DNA from: Gammaproteobacteria bacterium
GTDB lineage: Bacteria; Pseudomonadota; Gammaproteobacteria; Steroidobacterales; Woeseiaceae
Assembly (NCBI GenBank): GCA_029881015.1
Contig: JAOUNK010000020.1
Coordinates: 1 to 18,661 of the forward strand
Reading direction: 5' to 3'
Length of the DNA stretch: 18,661 nucleotides
Position 1 is the stretch's first letter, and every line of letters starts with the position of its first letter. Shown in pieces: positions 1-8,540 of this stretch. A model generated the notes under the pieces. The model was not told the origin of the DNA. It searched no databases and worked only from the letters and a program-made list of their open reading frames with translations. The position numbers and the translations under genes are program-made.

Positions 1-3000
1 TGCGGCTATGCGCCGCATTACCTCCGAACCGGTTCCGCTCCCGAACATGATCGGCAACAGGCCGCCAATGGTCGCCGCAACCGTCATGATGACGGGCCGG
101 ATACGCAACAGCGCTCCATCGATGACCGCTCCCCGAATATCGTCCAGGGTCGAGACCGTGCGCCGTTCGAGTGCCTGGTTCAGATAGACCAGCATGATCA
201 CGCCTATCTCGACGGCGACACCGGCAAGCGCGATGAATCCGACGCCAACGGCAACCGACAACTGGTAGTCCAGCAGGTAAAGAAGCCAGAGCCCGCCGAC
301 AAGCGCGAGAGGCAGAGTACCCATGATGATCCCGACTTCCGCGAAACGGCCGAAATTCATGAACAACAACAGCAGGATTACCGCCAGCGTAATCGGCCCG
401 ACAACAGCCAGCCGGTCCCGCGCCCTGACCATGTACTCATACTGGCCCGACCAGGCGAGCGAATAGCCCGCCGGCAGCTCGACGGAGTCGGCAACGATAC
501 GCTGCGCCTCGGCGACGTAGGACCCGAGGTCGCGGTCTGCGATATCGACATACGTCCAGCCATTGAGGCGCGCGTTCTCACTCTTGATGACCGGCGGTCC
601 GTCGACGACGCTGACGTCGGCAACGTCAGCCAGCGCGATGCGCGCGCCCGCCGGCGTGACGATTGGCAACAGGCGGAGTTGCTGCACCGAGTCGCGTACC
701 CGCTGCGGGTAGCGGACGTTGACCGGGTAGCGTTCCAGCCCTTCGACGGTCTGCGTTACATTCATGCCGCCCACGGCCGAGCGAATGATGTCCTGCACAT
801 CGGTAATGTTCAGGCCAAAGCGTGACGCCCGCTCACGATCGATGTCCACATCGACGTAGCGCCCCCCGGCCACACGTTCCGAGTACACAGACGCCGTACC
901 CGGCACGGGTTCGAGCACCTGCTCCAGGCGCTTGCCGATACTTTCGATGACCTTCAGATCAGGTCCCGCAACCTTGATGCCAACCGGTGTCTTGATGCCC
1001 GTCGCCAGCATGTCGATGCGCGTCTTGATGGGCATTACCCACGCGTTGGTCAGCCCCAGGTATTGCACGGATCGGTCAAGCTCTGCCCTGAGCTTCTCGG
1101 GTGTCATGCCGGCACGCCATTCTTCGCGGGGCTTCAGCTGGATGACGGTTTCGATCATCGTCAGCGGTGCCGGGTCGGTCGCGGTCTCAGCCCGGCCGAT
1201 CTTGCCGAATACGCGCTTCACCTCGGGCACCTGCCTGATCATTTTGTTCGTGTGCTGCAGGATCTCGCGTGCCTTGTCGACAGAAACGCCCGGGTAGGTC
1301 GTCGGCATGTACATCAGGTCACCCTCATCGAGCGGTGGCATGAATTCGGAGCCCAGCCGCGCAGCCGGCCACAGGCCGATGACGAGAATGGCAGCGGCCA
1401 GCGCCAGCGTCGCGCCCGGGAACCTGATCACCGCGTTGAGCACCGGACGGTACGCGGCGACCAGCGCGCGGTTCACCGGGTTCTTGCGTTCATGAATCAC
1501 CTTGCCGCGAATGAAGTACCCCATGAGCACGGGTACCAGCGTGACCGAGAGGCAGGCCGCCGCGGCCATCGCGTAGGTCTTGGTGAAAGCCAGTGGCGCG
1601 AACAGGCGCCCTTCCTGGGCCTCCAAAGTGAAGACCGGCAGGAAACTCAAGGTGATGATCAGCAGCGAGAAGAACAGGGGCGGACCAACCTCGGTGGCTG
1701 CGTCCGTCATGATGCGCCAGCGATTCTGATTCGTCAGGGCTTCTCGCTCGATGTGTTTGTGCACGTTTTCGATCATGACAATGGCGGAGTCGACCATGGC
1801 ACCGATCGCGATCGCGATGCCGCCCAGCGACATGATGTTCGCGTTGATTCCCTGCGCCTTCATGATGATGAATGCCACGAGTACGCCCAGCGGCAGGCTC
1901 AGGACAATGACCGCCGACGAACGCAGGTGGAACAGGAACAGCGCACATACGAACGCGACCATCAGGAATTCCTTGACGAGCGTGTTTTCGAGCGTCTTGA
2001 CCGATCGCCGGATCAGGTCCGACCGATCGTAAGTCGTAACGACTTCGACGCCCTCGGGTAAACTCTTTTCCAGCTCGGCAAGGCGCGCTTTCACCGCCGC
2101 AATCGTTGCGGATGCATTCTCACCCCACCGCATGACAACGACACCACCGACAACCTCCCCCTCTCCATCGAGGTCCGCAATACCACGCCGCATCTGTGGC
2201 CCAACCCTGATTTCCGCCACGTCCGACAGGACCAGCGGCGTGCCCTGCGTGTTCACACCCAGTGGTATGACGGCGAGGTCATCGATCCCCTCGAGGTATC
2301 CCGTCGCCCGGACCATGTACTCGGCCTCGCCCATTTCGATTACCGACCCACCGGTCTCCTGGTTGCCGTTTTGTATCGCCCGCTTCAGGTCTGCCAGCGT
2401 TACACCGAAAGCCCGCAGCTTGTCAGGATCGACGACGACCTGGTACTGCCGGACCATGCCACCGATCGTCGCCACTTCGGCAACACCAGGTACCGTTTGC
2501 AATTCGTATTTCAGGAACCAGTCCTGCAGGCTTCTCAGCTGAGCGAGATCGTGCGCGCCGCTGCGGTCCACGAGCGCATACTCGTAAACCCAGCCCACAC
2601 CCGTCGCGTCTGGCCCCAGGGAAGATCGGGCGTCGGGCGGCAGGCTCGATGACACCTGGTTCAGGTACTCGAGCACTCTCGAGCGCGCCCAGTAGAGGTC
2701 GGTGCCGTCTTCGAAGATGACGTACACGTAAGAGTCGCCGAAGAAGGAATAACCACGCACTGTGACCGCCTTGGGAACGGAAAGCATCGCGGTCGTCAGC
2801 GGGTACGTCACCTGGTCCTCGACCACCTGCGGCGCCTGCCCGGGGAACGAGGTCTTGACGATGACCTGGACGTCCGACAGATCCGGCAAGGCATCGACCG
2901 GCGTTTCCTTCACCGACCAGGCACCGACTGCAGCGATAATCAGTGCCGCGACCACCACCAGGACTCGATTCGCGACGGACCAGCGAATGAGCGCGGCGAT

Positions 3001-3003
3001 CAT
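1..3003 (-). CDS. cusA: CusA, copper/silver RND efflux pump (C-terminus beyond left edge)
   Basis: Inner-membrane proton-driven RND transporter that exports Cu(I)/Ag(I) through the CusB adaptor and CusC channel. The frame is open from ATG 3003 to base 1 (1001 codons, no stop); E. coli CusA has 1047 residues, so about 45 are missing. The protein starts MIAALIRWSV with a first membrane helix at about 10-30. A periplasmic segment with FPGQAPQ (53-59) and GDSYVYVIFEDGTD follows, then the TM4 signature GAMVDSAIVMIEN with the proton-relay Asp405. The three methionines forming the E. coli metal site (M573, M623, M672) are matched by M566 (YMP), M616 (LTMIET) and M665 (IDMLATG). This indicates monovalent Cu/Ag rather than the divalent Co/Zn/Cd of CzcA. 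The start overlaps the cusB stop as ATGA, with GGAG about nine bases upstream. Family assignment is very secure; metal specificity is inferred from the Met triad. Confidence 0.96.
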   Translation of the reverse strand, partial: MIAALIRWSVANRVLVVVAALIIAAVGAWSVKETPVDALPDLSDVQVIVKTSFPGQAPQVVEDQVTYPLTTAMLSVPKAVTVRGYSFFGDSYVYVIFEDGTDLYWARSRVLEYLNQVSSSLPPDARSSLGPDATGVGWVYEYALVDRSGAHDLAQLRSLQDWFLKYELQTVPGVAEVATIGGMVRQYQVVVDPDKLRAFGVTLADLKRAIQNGNQETGGSVIEMGEAEYMVRATGYLEGIDDLAVIPLGVNTQGTPLVLSDVAEIRVGPQMRRGIADLDGEGEVVGGVVVMRWGENASATIAAVKARLAELEKSLPEGVEVVTTYDRSDLIRRSVKTLENTLVKEFLMVAFVCALFLFHLRSSAVIVLSLPLGVLVAFIIMKAQGINANIMSLGGIAIAIGAMVDSAIVMIENVHKHIEREALTNQNRWRIMTDAATEVGPPLFFSLLIITLSFLPVFTLEAQEGRLFAPLAFTKTYAMAAAACLSVTLVPVLMGYFIRGKVIHERKNPVNRALVAAYRPVLNAVIRFPGATLALAAAILVIGLWPAARLGSEFMPPLDEGDLMYMPTTYPGVSVDKAREILQHTNKMIRQVPEVKRVFGKIGRAETATDPAPLTMIETVIQLKPREEWRAGMTPEKLRAELDRSVQYLGLTNAWVMPIKTRIDMLATGIKTPVGIKVAGPDLKVIESIGKRLEQVLEPVPGTASVYSERVAGGRYVDVDIDRERASRFGLNITDVQDIIRSAVGGMNVTQTVEGLERYPVNVRYPQRVRDSVQQLRLLPIVTPAGARIALADVADVSVVDGPPVIKSENARLNGWTYVDIADRDLGSYVAEAQRIVADSVELPAGYSLAWSGQYEYMVRARDRLAVVGPITLAVILLLLFMNFGRFAEVGIIMGTLPLALVGGLWLLYLLDYQLSVAVGVGFIALAGVAVEIGVIMLVYLNQALERRTVSTLDDIRGAVIDGALLRIRPVIMTVAATIGGLLPIMFGSGTGSEVMRRIAA

Positions 3004-4205
3004 CGTGAAGACTCCAGGCGCTCGAGCGCCGCATCGATGTTTGACTCCGAGTCGATGAGGAATTGCGCCGACGTGACGACACGCTCGCCCTCCGCAAGGC
3101 CGCTGCGAATCGCTACCCTGTCACCCGACTCGATGCCGATCGACACCTGGCGTGACTGGAAGCGGCCATCGCCCGCATCCACAACCACGCGGCTCGAGGA
3201 CCCGCCACGGATAACGGCCGAGCGTGGCACGTGCGTGATGTTGGCGATCGGGGAGCCGTTGATGACGACGCGCGCGAACATGTTGGGCCTGAGCGTCTCG
3301 CTCTCGTTGTCGAAGCGGAGACGCACCTTGAGCGTCCGCGTTTTCGGGTCCAGCTCGGGGTACACGTAGTCGACCGTGCCCGTCAGAAGCCGGCCCGGCA
3401 GGTAGTCGAGTTCGACGGTCGCCGTCTGGCCGGGCTCTACCCAGGCCGATTGTCGTTCGAACACCTCGGCCAGGACCCAAACCCGGTCCAGGCGGGCGAC
3501 CGACATGACCTCGGTGGCGGGTGTCACGAAAATACCCTCTCGTACGCCGAGGTGTGCGATTACCCCGTCCGCCTGCGCATACACGCGAATGCGCTGGTTG
3601 GCTTCGCGATCCCGTTCGAGGCGCTGTATGTCCTGGCTGGTGACGCCCAGCGCCAACAACCGGTCGCGTGATGCGTTCCTGAGAACCGTATTCTTGCTCG
3701 CAAGTGCGGCAAGGTACTCTTGCTGGGCATTGACCAGCGTCGGTGAGTACAGTTCGAACAGGAGCTGGCCTTTGGTAACGGGATCTCCCGTCGCCGTCGT
3801 CGCGAGTCTTTCTATCCAGCCATCGACTCGCGTGTGCACATGTTGCAGTGTGTCCTCGTCATAGCCGATGTACCCGACCGTCTCGATGATGCGCGGCAGC
3901 GTGCCGCGCTCCACGACCGCCGTTCTCACTCCGAGGTTGTTCACCATTGTGGGATCGATCGACACCACGCCCGGGGCTGATCCCGCTTCATCGGCATAGA
4001 CGGGCACGAGATCCATACCCATCGGCGACTTGCCGGGTTCGTCCCTGCGGAAGTTCGGATCCATGGGCGCAACCCAGTAGAGGACCTTGCGCTGGGCATC
4101 TCCGGGCGCGTCCGCAGCCGGATCGGGCGACCAGGCGCGTCCGAGCAGCAGACCGATAAGCAGTGTGGTAACGAGGGCAACGCCAATCACGATGTTCCTG
4201 TTCAT
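3000..4205 (-). CDS. cusB: CusB, periplasmic adaptor (membrane fusion) subunit of Cu/Ag efflux
   Basis: 401-residue membrane fusion protein linking CusA to CusC and passing metal to the pump. An N-terminal hydrophobic segment (about 4-22) anchors or exports it. A short heavy-metal-binding segment follows at about 43-70 (YWVAPMDP ... GKSPMGMDLVP). Met48, Met62 and Met64 fall where E. coli CusB has its metal-binding M49, M64 and M66, and the Cys of the generic YxCPM motif is Ala here, as in CusB-type proteins. Then come the barrel-sandwich/lipoyl halves and an alpha hairpin at about 120-235, a beta-barrel domain (VELDYLPGRLLTGTVDYVYP) and the conserved C-terminal GERVVTSAQFLIDSESNI. Length is close to E. 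coli CusB (407). The start ATG overlaps the cusC stop by four bases (ATGA) and has a strong TCCTCC-complement ribosome site at 4214-4219. The stop overlaps the cusA start. Confidence 0.95.
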   Translation of the reverse strand: MNRNIVIGVALVTTLLIGLLLGRAWSPDPAADAPGDAQRKVLYWVAPMDPNFRRDEPGKSPMGMDLVPVYADEAGSAPGVVSIDPTMVNNLGVRTAVVERGTLPRIIETVGYIGYDEDTLQHVHTRVDGWIERLATTATGDPVTKGQLLFELYSPTLVNAQQEYLAALASKNTVLRNASRDRLLALGVTSQDIQRLERDREANQRIRVYAQADGVIAHLGVREGIFVTPATEVMSVARLDRVWVLAEVFERQSAWVEPGQTATVELDYLPGRLLTGTVDYVYPELDPKTRTLKVRLRFDNESETLRPNMFARVVINGSPIANITHVPRSAVIRGGSSSRVVVDAGDGRFQSRQVSIGIESGDRVAIRSGLAEGERVVTSAQFLIDSESNIDAALERLESSR

Positions 4206-5479
4206 TGTTCCATTCCTCCGAGGTTGGCGAGCGTTGCGTAGCTCTGCAAACGCTTTACCTGCAGACGAATGCGTTCGAGCCGGGTATTCAGGTCGTCGAT
4301 GTAGCCGCGCATCACGTCGGCAAAATCGCCGGTGTCACTCTGGTAGGCGAGTAGTGCTGCTTGCGCCTGGTCTGCCGATTGTCCGAGGATCTGCGATTCG
4401 TAGAGCTCGAGCCGCCGGCTCAGATCGGTCCAGCGCGCATATTCGATATCCAGTTCGCTCCGCAGCCTCGCCAGCAACTCGGCCCTGGACTGCAGTGCAG
4501 CGCTGCGGTTGCCAAGAGCCGCGGCGAGCTTTCGATCCTGCCGGTTTTCGCTGAAAAACGGCAGGTCCACCGACACGGACAGGCTCACGAAGTCGGACCG
4601 GGACGAACCATCCGGCAGGAACCCGTCCCGGTAGCCATAGCCGACGTCGAGCGCCCAGCCCGGTTTTTTCTGTTCCTCTGCAATCCGCACCGCCGCCTCG
4701 CGGGCCGATATCTCGGCGCTGGCCGCCGATATCGCCGGGTGCTCTTCAAGACCGGCACGCAGGTCTTCGAGTGACGGCAGCGCATCCCAGGCCGGCAGCT
4801 TCATGGCCAGGGGGCGGTACGCGTCCTGCCCAAGCCACCGCGATAACGCCGCCTGGGCTTCTGCCCTCGCCTGCTTCGTTTCCATGAGGCGCACATCGAG
4901 CCGACTCAGCTCAAGCTCGGCGCGCAGCACGTCATGCTGCGTTTTGCGGCCGACGGCGTACATCGAACGCGTCACCGACACCAGGTCTGCGAAAAACGGC
5001 CGCGACTCACTGACCAGGTCCAGTGCCTGCTGCGCGTAGTACGCGTCGAGCCATGCGATCCGGGCCGCTGCGAGCACGTCGCGGCCGCGGGCGCTGGCGC
5101 TCTCGCTCATCGCGTCCGCGCGGGCGCGCAGTTGTTCGGCGCCTTGCGCGCGCCCGCGCGGAAAAGACTGCCGCAGTCCGAGTTGCGCCTGCGTCATGCC
5201 TTCAGCGGAGAATCCGCCGCCACTGACGGGGTAGTTGGCAAGGCCGACCCGTAACACGGGGTCCGGCAGTGCACCGGCGGCGACCGCCTGTTCCCGCGTG
5301 GCGCCGGACTGCGCAAGCAGCGCCATCTGGCCGGGTTCACCGGCGAGGGCCAGGTCTTCGGCCTCGGCGATCGTTAACGGCACACGTTGCTGCGCCGCGA
5401 CAATGGATGGCCACGGCAAAGACGCCATGACAACGAATACTGCGATGTAAGCGGGCGCTCGCCCGTGATGATCTGACAT
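4202..5479 (-). CDS. cusC: CusC-type TolC-family outer-membrane efflux channel
   Basis: 425-residue outer-membrane efflux protein forming the exit duct of the tripartite Cus pump. It has a type I signal peptide (hydrophobic core about 11-25, likely cleavage after VAA near residue 29). No lipobox Cys is present, so unlike E. coli CusC it is probably not lipidated. Two OEP repeats follow, rich in long Ala/Leu/Arg/Glu helices, for example LRQSFPRGRAQGAEQLRARA and the C-terminal helices around IDDLNTRLERIRLQVKRLQ. Residues VLRVGLANYPVSGGGF near 80-95 resemble the CzcC/CusC group of heavy-metal channels. The start ATG has AGGAG at 5488-5492, eight bases upstream, and this site is buried in a predicted hairpin described separately. 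Membership of a metal-efflux operon is clear from the ATGA junction with cusB. The symbol is given by operon context and could equally be czcC-like. Confidence 0.9.
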   Translation of the reverse strand: MSDHHGRAPAYIAVFVVMASLPWPSIVAAQQRVPLTIAEAEDLALAGEPGQMALLAQSGATREQAVAAGALPDPVLRVGLANYPVSGGGFSAEGMTQAQLGLRQSFPRGRAQGAEQLRARADAMSESASARGRDVLAAARIAWLDAYYAQQALDLVSESRPFFADLVSVTRSMYAVGRKTQHDVLRAELELSRLDVRLMETKQARAEAQAALSRWLGQDAYRPLAMKLPAWDALPSLEDLRAGLEEHPAISAASAEISAREAAVRIAEEQKKPGWALDVGYGYRDGFLPDGSSRSDFVSLSVSVDLPFFSENRQDRKLAAALGNRSAALQSRAELLARLRSELDIEYARWTDLSRRLELYESQILGQSADQAQAALLAYQSDTGDFADVMRGYIDDLNTRLERIRLQVKRLQSYATLANLGGMEQ

Positions 5480-5487
5480 GAAGACAA

Positions 5488-5526
5488 CTCCTGCGTGAAA
5501 AACCGAGAGGGTTTACGGCGCAGGAA
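5488..5526 (-). promoter_or_regulatory. Predicted hairpin sequestering the cusC ribosome binding site
   Basis: Between the Cys-rich gene and cusC the minus-strand RNA can fold into a nested hairpin. The outer stem is TCCTGCG (5525-5519) with CGCAGGA (5495-5489), extended by a U-G pair (5526/5488). Four-base internal loops on each side follow, then the inner stem AAACC (5514-5510) with GGTTT (5504-5500) and a five-base loop. The whole cusC Shine-Dalgarno AGGAG (5492-5488) is in the outer stem. The 5' arm starts four bases after the stop codon of the upstream gene, so a ribosome terminating there would melt it. Complementarity is seen directly; the regulatory role is inferred. Confidence 0.55.
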
Positions 5527-5529
5527 TGG

Positions 5530-5904
5530 CTAGTTCAGATAGACGCAGTTGAGCTTGTGAATGGGTGGAAAATTGCCCGGCGGATCGGGCGGGGCAACCG
5601 ATGCTATGTACCGTGCATGCGCCGGGTTGGCGCGGCACGACATCGGCGGCGGTGCCGCTTCCACATCGGGAGTATCGTAAGGCTTGACCGCGCCGGAACG
5701 CGCGTCGACGTTGACCTCATCGAGTTCGCAACACTCCGCCGCTTCAAGCTGGATCTCCGGAGGGCAGCAATCGTGGCCCTGCTCGACGACTTCGAGGGCC
5801 ATCGTGCACGGCACAAGCGCGAGATTCAGGCAAATCGCAAGCAACAGCGCACTGGCCCGGCGACGGCCGAGTAAGCTCCATTTCCTTGCGAAACCTCGAA
5901 TCAT
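5530..5904 (-). CDS. Small Cys-rich exported protein, putative copper-sensing/binding leader of cusCBA
   Basis: 124 residues from ATG 5904; an in-frame GTG at 5925 would add seven. The N-terminus is basic (RGFARKWSLLGRRR) with a hydrophobic core at about 18-36, i.e. a signal peptide or anchor. The exported part carries six Cys: C46-C47 (HDCCPP), C58-C59 (AECCEL), C90 and C120 in the conserved-looking C-terminus HKLNCVYLN. It also has Pro-rich linkers. Paired CC motifs suit Cu(I) binding. The protein lies where CusF or a CopL/DUF2946-like protein is often found in copper operons, and I recall similar small proteins ending in LNCVYL next to cus genes, but the family name is not certain. It has no Met-rich CusF fold. 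It is 50 bases ahead of cusC, separated by the hairpin, and probably cotranscribed. Start choice is uncertain because neither start has a good ribosome site. Confidence 0.7.
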   Translation of the reverse strand: MIRGFARKWSLLGRRRASALLLAICLNLALVPCTMALEVVEQGHDCCPPEIQLEAAECCELDEVNVDARSGAVKPYDTPDVEAAPPPMSCRANPAHARYIASVAPPDPPGNFPPIHKLNCVYLN

Positions 5905-5947
5905 CCTGTGTTTGTAGACCGTCACGCGCCCCAGTGCAAGGAAATTA

Positions 5948-5961
5948 GTCCGAATTCGGAC
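5948..5961. promoter_or_regulatory. 14-base perfect palindrome between plsB and the cus operon
   Basis: GTCCGAATTCGGAC is a perfect dyad beginning one base after the plsB stop codon. It lies nine bases upstream (minus-strand sense) of a weak sigma70-like pair, TTGCAC (5939-5934) and TACAAA (5916-5911), with 17-base spacing. It could be an operator for the cus genes or a short hairpin (five-base stem, AATT loop) at the end of plsB. The following TAATTTCC is too poor in T to call an intrinsic terminator. Confidence 0.35.
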
Positions 5962-8448
5962 CTATTCAGGTGTGGTTTCGCCGCTGTCCCTCGACAGTGT
6001 CAGCGACAGGATGCTGTGGCGAATCTCCTCACCAAGCACGAGGCGCGCGTCAGCGCCGATCGACGTGATGTCCTCATCGAACTCGATATTCCCGTCGGCA
6101 TCGCGGCGCAGCACATCCTGCTCATGCAGCATCTTGATGAAGTCGTGGAATAGCGTTTTGTTGAAGAAGTCCGGCGAATGCAGGCCGTAGATCATGGACA
6201 GGCGTTCGGCACTCTGCTGGCACATCGTTTCGAGCCGGCTGCGTGACAGCGTACCGGAACCGTTGCCCACCAGGATGGCGATGACCAGGTAGAAACGCTG
6301 CAGCATTGGCACCATGGACTGGCCAAGCATGAGCAACTGGAAAGCCCTGGTTGACCCGGCAGGGGGCCGCAGCAGAACCTTCTTGCGCTTGCCGTGGCTC
6401 AGGATGCCGAGATCGATAAGCGAATTGATCGCCTCCGTCGTCACGTCGTCGACCTCGTCATAGCTCCACTTGAGGAAGAGTTCTTTCTTCATGAACGGAT
6501 AGATCAGGCGGATGAGGCGTTGCAGCTCCGTGTGTTCGAGCTTCTGACCCTGGATGAAGCAACACGCAACCGATGCCGGTACCGCGAACAGGTGCAGGAT
6601 GTTGTTGCGGAAGTAAGTCATGAGCACAGCCGTGCGCTCTTCCATCCGGATGACTTCTCCCATCGGGTGTGGACTGCGGCTGATGACATTGAGCTTTTCG
6701 CCATGCGCGATGATTTCGTCCGGCCCCCAGTCCGGCAGCGTGACGAGTTCCGAATACTGGAAGCGGCGCAGCAGGTCCAGGCTTACCTGCAACTGCCTGC
6801 GCAGTTCGGTAAGACCGATCGTCTGCTTGGGTGTCGCCAGCAGGACATAGGCCAGCAGGCTGATCGGCGTTACCGCCGCAGCGGCATTGATGTTCTCCAT
6901 GATACGACCGCCAACCTCATCGACGATGCCCGCGAGCCAGGGCGGTCGCTCCCCGTTCTCGGCTTCGTAGTGTCGCCACCCAGGGTGGGTACGGTCGAGT
7001 ATGGGTTCGAGCTCGATGGGTTCGCCGATATTCACGCTGACCTTGCCGAAATGGTCACGCAACGACTTGATGGAGCGGATGAGGCCGCCGATGGATTCCT
7101 TTTGCTTCTCCGCGCCGCCGAGTTCGCTGATGAAATCGGCGCCCTCGATGAGTTTCTCGTACCCGAAGTAGATCGGCACGAACACAATTGGGCGCTGCGG
7201 ATTCCTGACGTAAGAGTTCACCGTCATGACCAGCATGCCGCCTTTCGGCTGCAACAGGCGTCCGGTGCGGCTGCGCCCGCCTTCGATGAAGTACTCCATC
7301 GAGTACCCCTTGCCGAGAACCTGTTGCATGTACGAATCGAACACTGCCGCGTACAGGCGATTGCCCTTGAAGCTGCGGCGTAGGAAGAATGCGCCGCCGC
7401 GCCGCAGGATACCGCCGACAATCGGCAGGTTGAGATTGATCCCGGCTGCGATGTGCGGGAGGTGCAGGCCCTCCTCGTAGGTCACGTAACCGAGCAGCAG
7501 GTAGTCGAAGTGACTGCGGTGACAAGGTGCATAAATGACCTCCTTGTCCTTGGCGACGTCGTGCAGTTTCTCCATGTGATTGACTTCGACGCCGTCGTAG
7601 ATGCGGTTCCACAACCACCGCAGCAAGCGCACCATCACGCGAATAGTCGGGTAGGAAATATCCGCGGCGATCTCGAGCGCGTATTTCTCCGCCTTGCGTC
7701 GCGCAACTTCCTGCTTGCGGTAATCGTCGCCGCTCTCGGCAAGAATGACGCGCCTTACATCGGGCGAGCGAAGCACCTGCCTGATCAGCGTACGTCGATG
7801 TGAAAGATCCGGTCCGACGGTCGCTACACGTCGCTTGCGAAAATGCACCCTGAGGATGCGCGACACCTTGCGAAAGGCGATCTCCGTTTCCTTGCCCTCG
7901 GCACCGATGGACCGCAATGGCAGAGCGTGGCTGAAGCGCAGCAAGGTGTCCCGCCCATGAAGGATCGTCGCAAAGAACTTGCGTGTGCGGCCAATGACGT
8001 CCCAGTTTTCCGAAAACAGTATCTTGAGCAGCGACCGTTCTTTCTCCGGCGATCGCCCCCAGTAGATTGCGACCGGGATCAGCAGCAGTTCCTCGTCCCC
8101 GTCGCGGGCCGCCTCGACGAGGCGCTGCAGGCGCTGCGAGCCCAACTTGCGCGGGCGCCTGTACCAGAACCCCTGCATGCGTCGCAGGACCACGAAGCGT
8201 CGGTACTCGCGGTTGCCGCAGAACTCGAAGCCCTCCGTCGGGGACGGCATGCCACGCTTCGCAGCGGCTTGTTCGAGCGCCAGCACATCGGCCAGGCCGC
8301 CCGTCTCGAGGACGTAGCAGACCTGTGCGTCCGGGTTCGTGATCAACTCCGTGGGTACGTCGGGCTGAATCGCGGGGCGTGCCCAGATAGAGAACACCTT
8401 GCCTGCCAGCCAGTAGAGTGGGCGCGAGAATATGCCGGCGATGTTCAT
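5962..8448 (-). CDS. plsB: Glycerol-3-phosphate 1-O-acyltransferase PlsB
   Basis: Inner-membrane enzyme transferring an acyl group from acyl-CoA or acyl-ACP to sn-1 of glycerol-3-phosphate, the first step of phospholipid synthesis. The 828-residue product from ATG 8448 compares with 807 in E. coli. All four acyltransferase blocks are visible: HRSHFDYL with catalytic His310 and Asp315, RRGGAFFLRR (349-358), the substrate-binding YFIEGGRSRTGR (386-397) and VPIYFGYE (424-431). The start MNIAGIFSRPLYWLAGK matches the usual PlsB N-terminus. An open frame continues 40 codons further upstream to 8568, but that part runs through the divergent intergenic region and looks non-coding. It stands alone as a unit on the minus strand, diverging from the unknown gene at 8606. 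Its end lies about 57 bases before the Cys-rich gene, so some read-through into the cus genes is possible. Confidence 0.96.
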   Translation of the reverse strand: MNIAGIFSRPLYWLAGKVFSIWARPAIQPDVPTELITNPDAQVCYVLETGGLADVLALEQAAAKRGMPSPTEGFEFCGNREYRRFVVLRRMQGFWYRRPRKLGSQRLQRLVEAARDGDEELLLIPVAIYWGRSPEKERSLLKILFSENWDVIGRTRKFFATILHGRDTLLRFSHALPLRSIGAEGKETEIAFRKVSRILRVHFRKRRVATVGPDLSHRRTLIRQVLRSPDVRRVILAESGDDYRKQEVARRKAEKYALEIAADISYPTIRVMVRLLRWLWNRIYDGVEVNHMEKLHDVAKDKEVIYAPCHRSHFDYLLLGYVTYEEGLHLPHIAAGINLNLPIVGGILRRGGAFFLRRSFKGNRLYAAVFDSYMQQVLGKGYSMEYFIEGGRSRTGRLLQPKGGMLVMTVNSYVRNPQRPIVFVPIYFGYEKLIEGADFISELGGAEKQKESIGGLIRSIKSLRDHFGKVSVNIGEPIELEPILDRTHPGWRHYEAENGERPPWLAGIVDEVGGRIMENINAAAAVTPISLLAYVLLATPKQTIGLTELRRQLQVSLDLLRRFQYSELVTLPDWGPDEIIAHGEKLNVISRSPHPMGEVIRMEERTAVLMTYFRNNILHLFAVPASVACCFIQGQKLEHTELQRLIRLIYPFMKKELFLKWSYDEVDDVTTEAINSLIDLGILSHGKRKKVLLRPPAGSTRAFQLLMLGQSMVPMLQRFYLVIAILVGNGSGTLSRSRLETMCQQSAERLSMIYGLHSPDFFNKTLFHDFIKMLHEQDVLRRDADGNIEFDEDITSIGADARLVLGEEIRHSILSLTLSRDSGETTPE

Positions 8449-8540
8449 GGCGCTCAATTCTACCCAAAAGATACGCCCAACAGGCCGTTGACAAGCAAGA
8501 AAAACTGGCGTCGGCAATCTCGTTTCTGTGACCGCCTTCA

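Noticed and set aside
1063..2061. Open frame of 332 codons on the plus strand
   Set aside because: Antisense to cusA, whose frame is continuous and highly conserved from base 3003 to base 1.
8488..8493. Perfect TTGACA as a plus-strand -35 element
   Set aside because: No acceptable -10 sequence lies 15-19 bases downstream.
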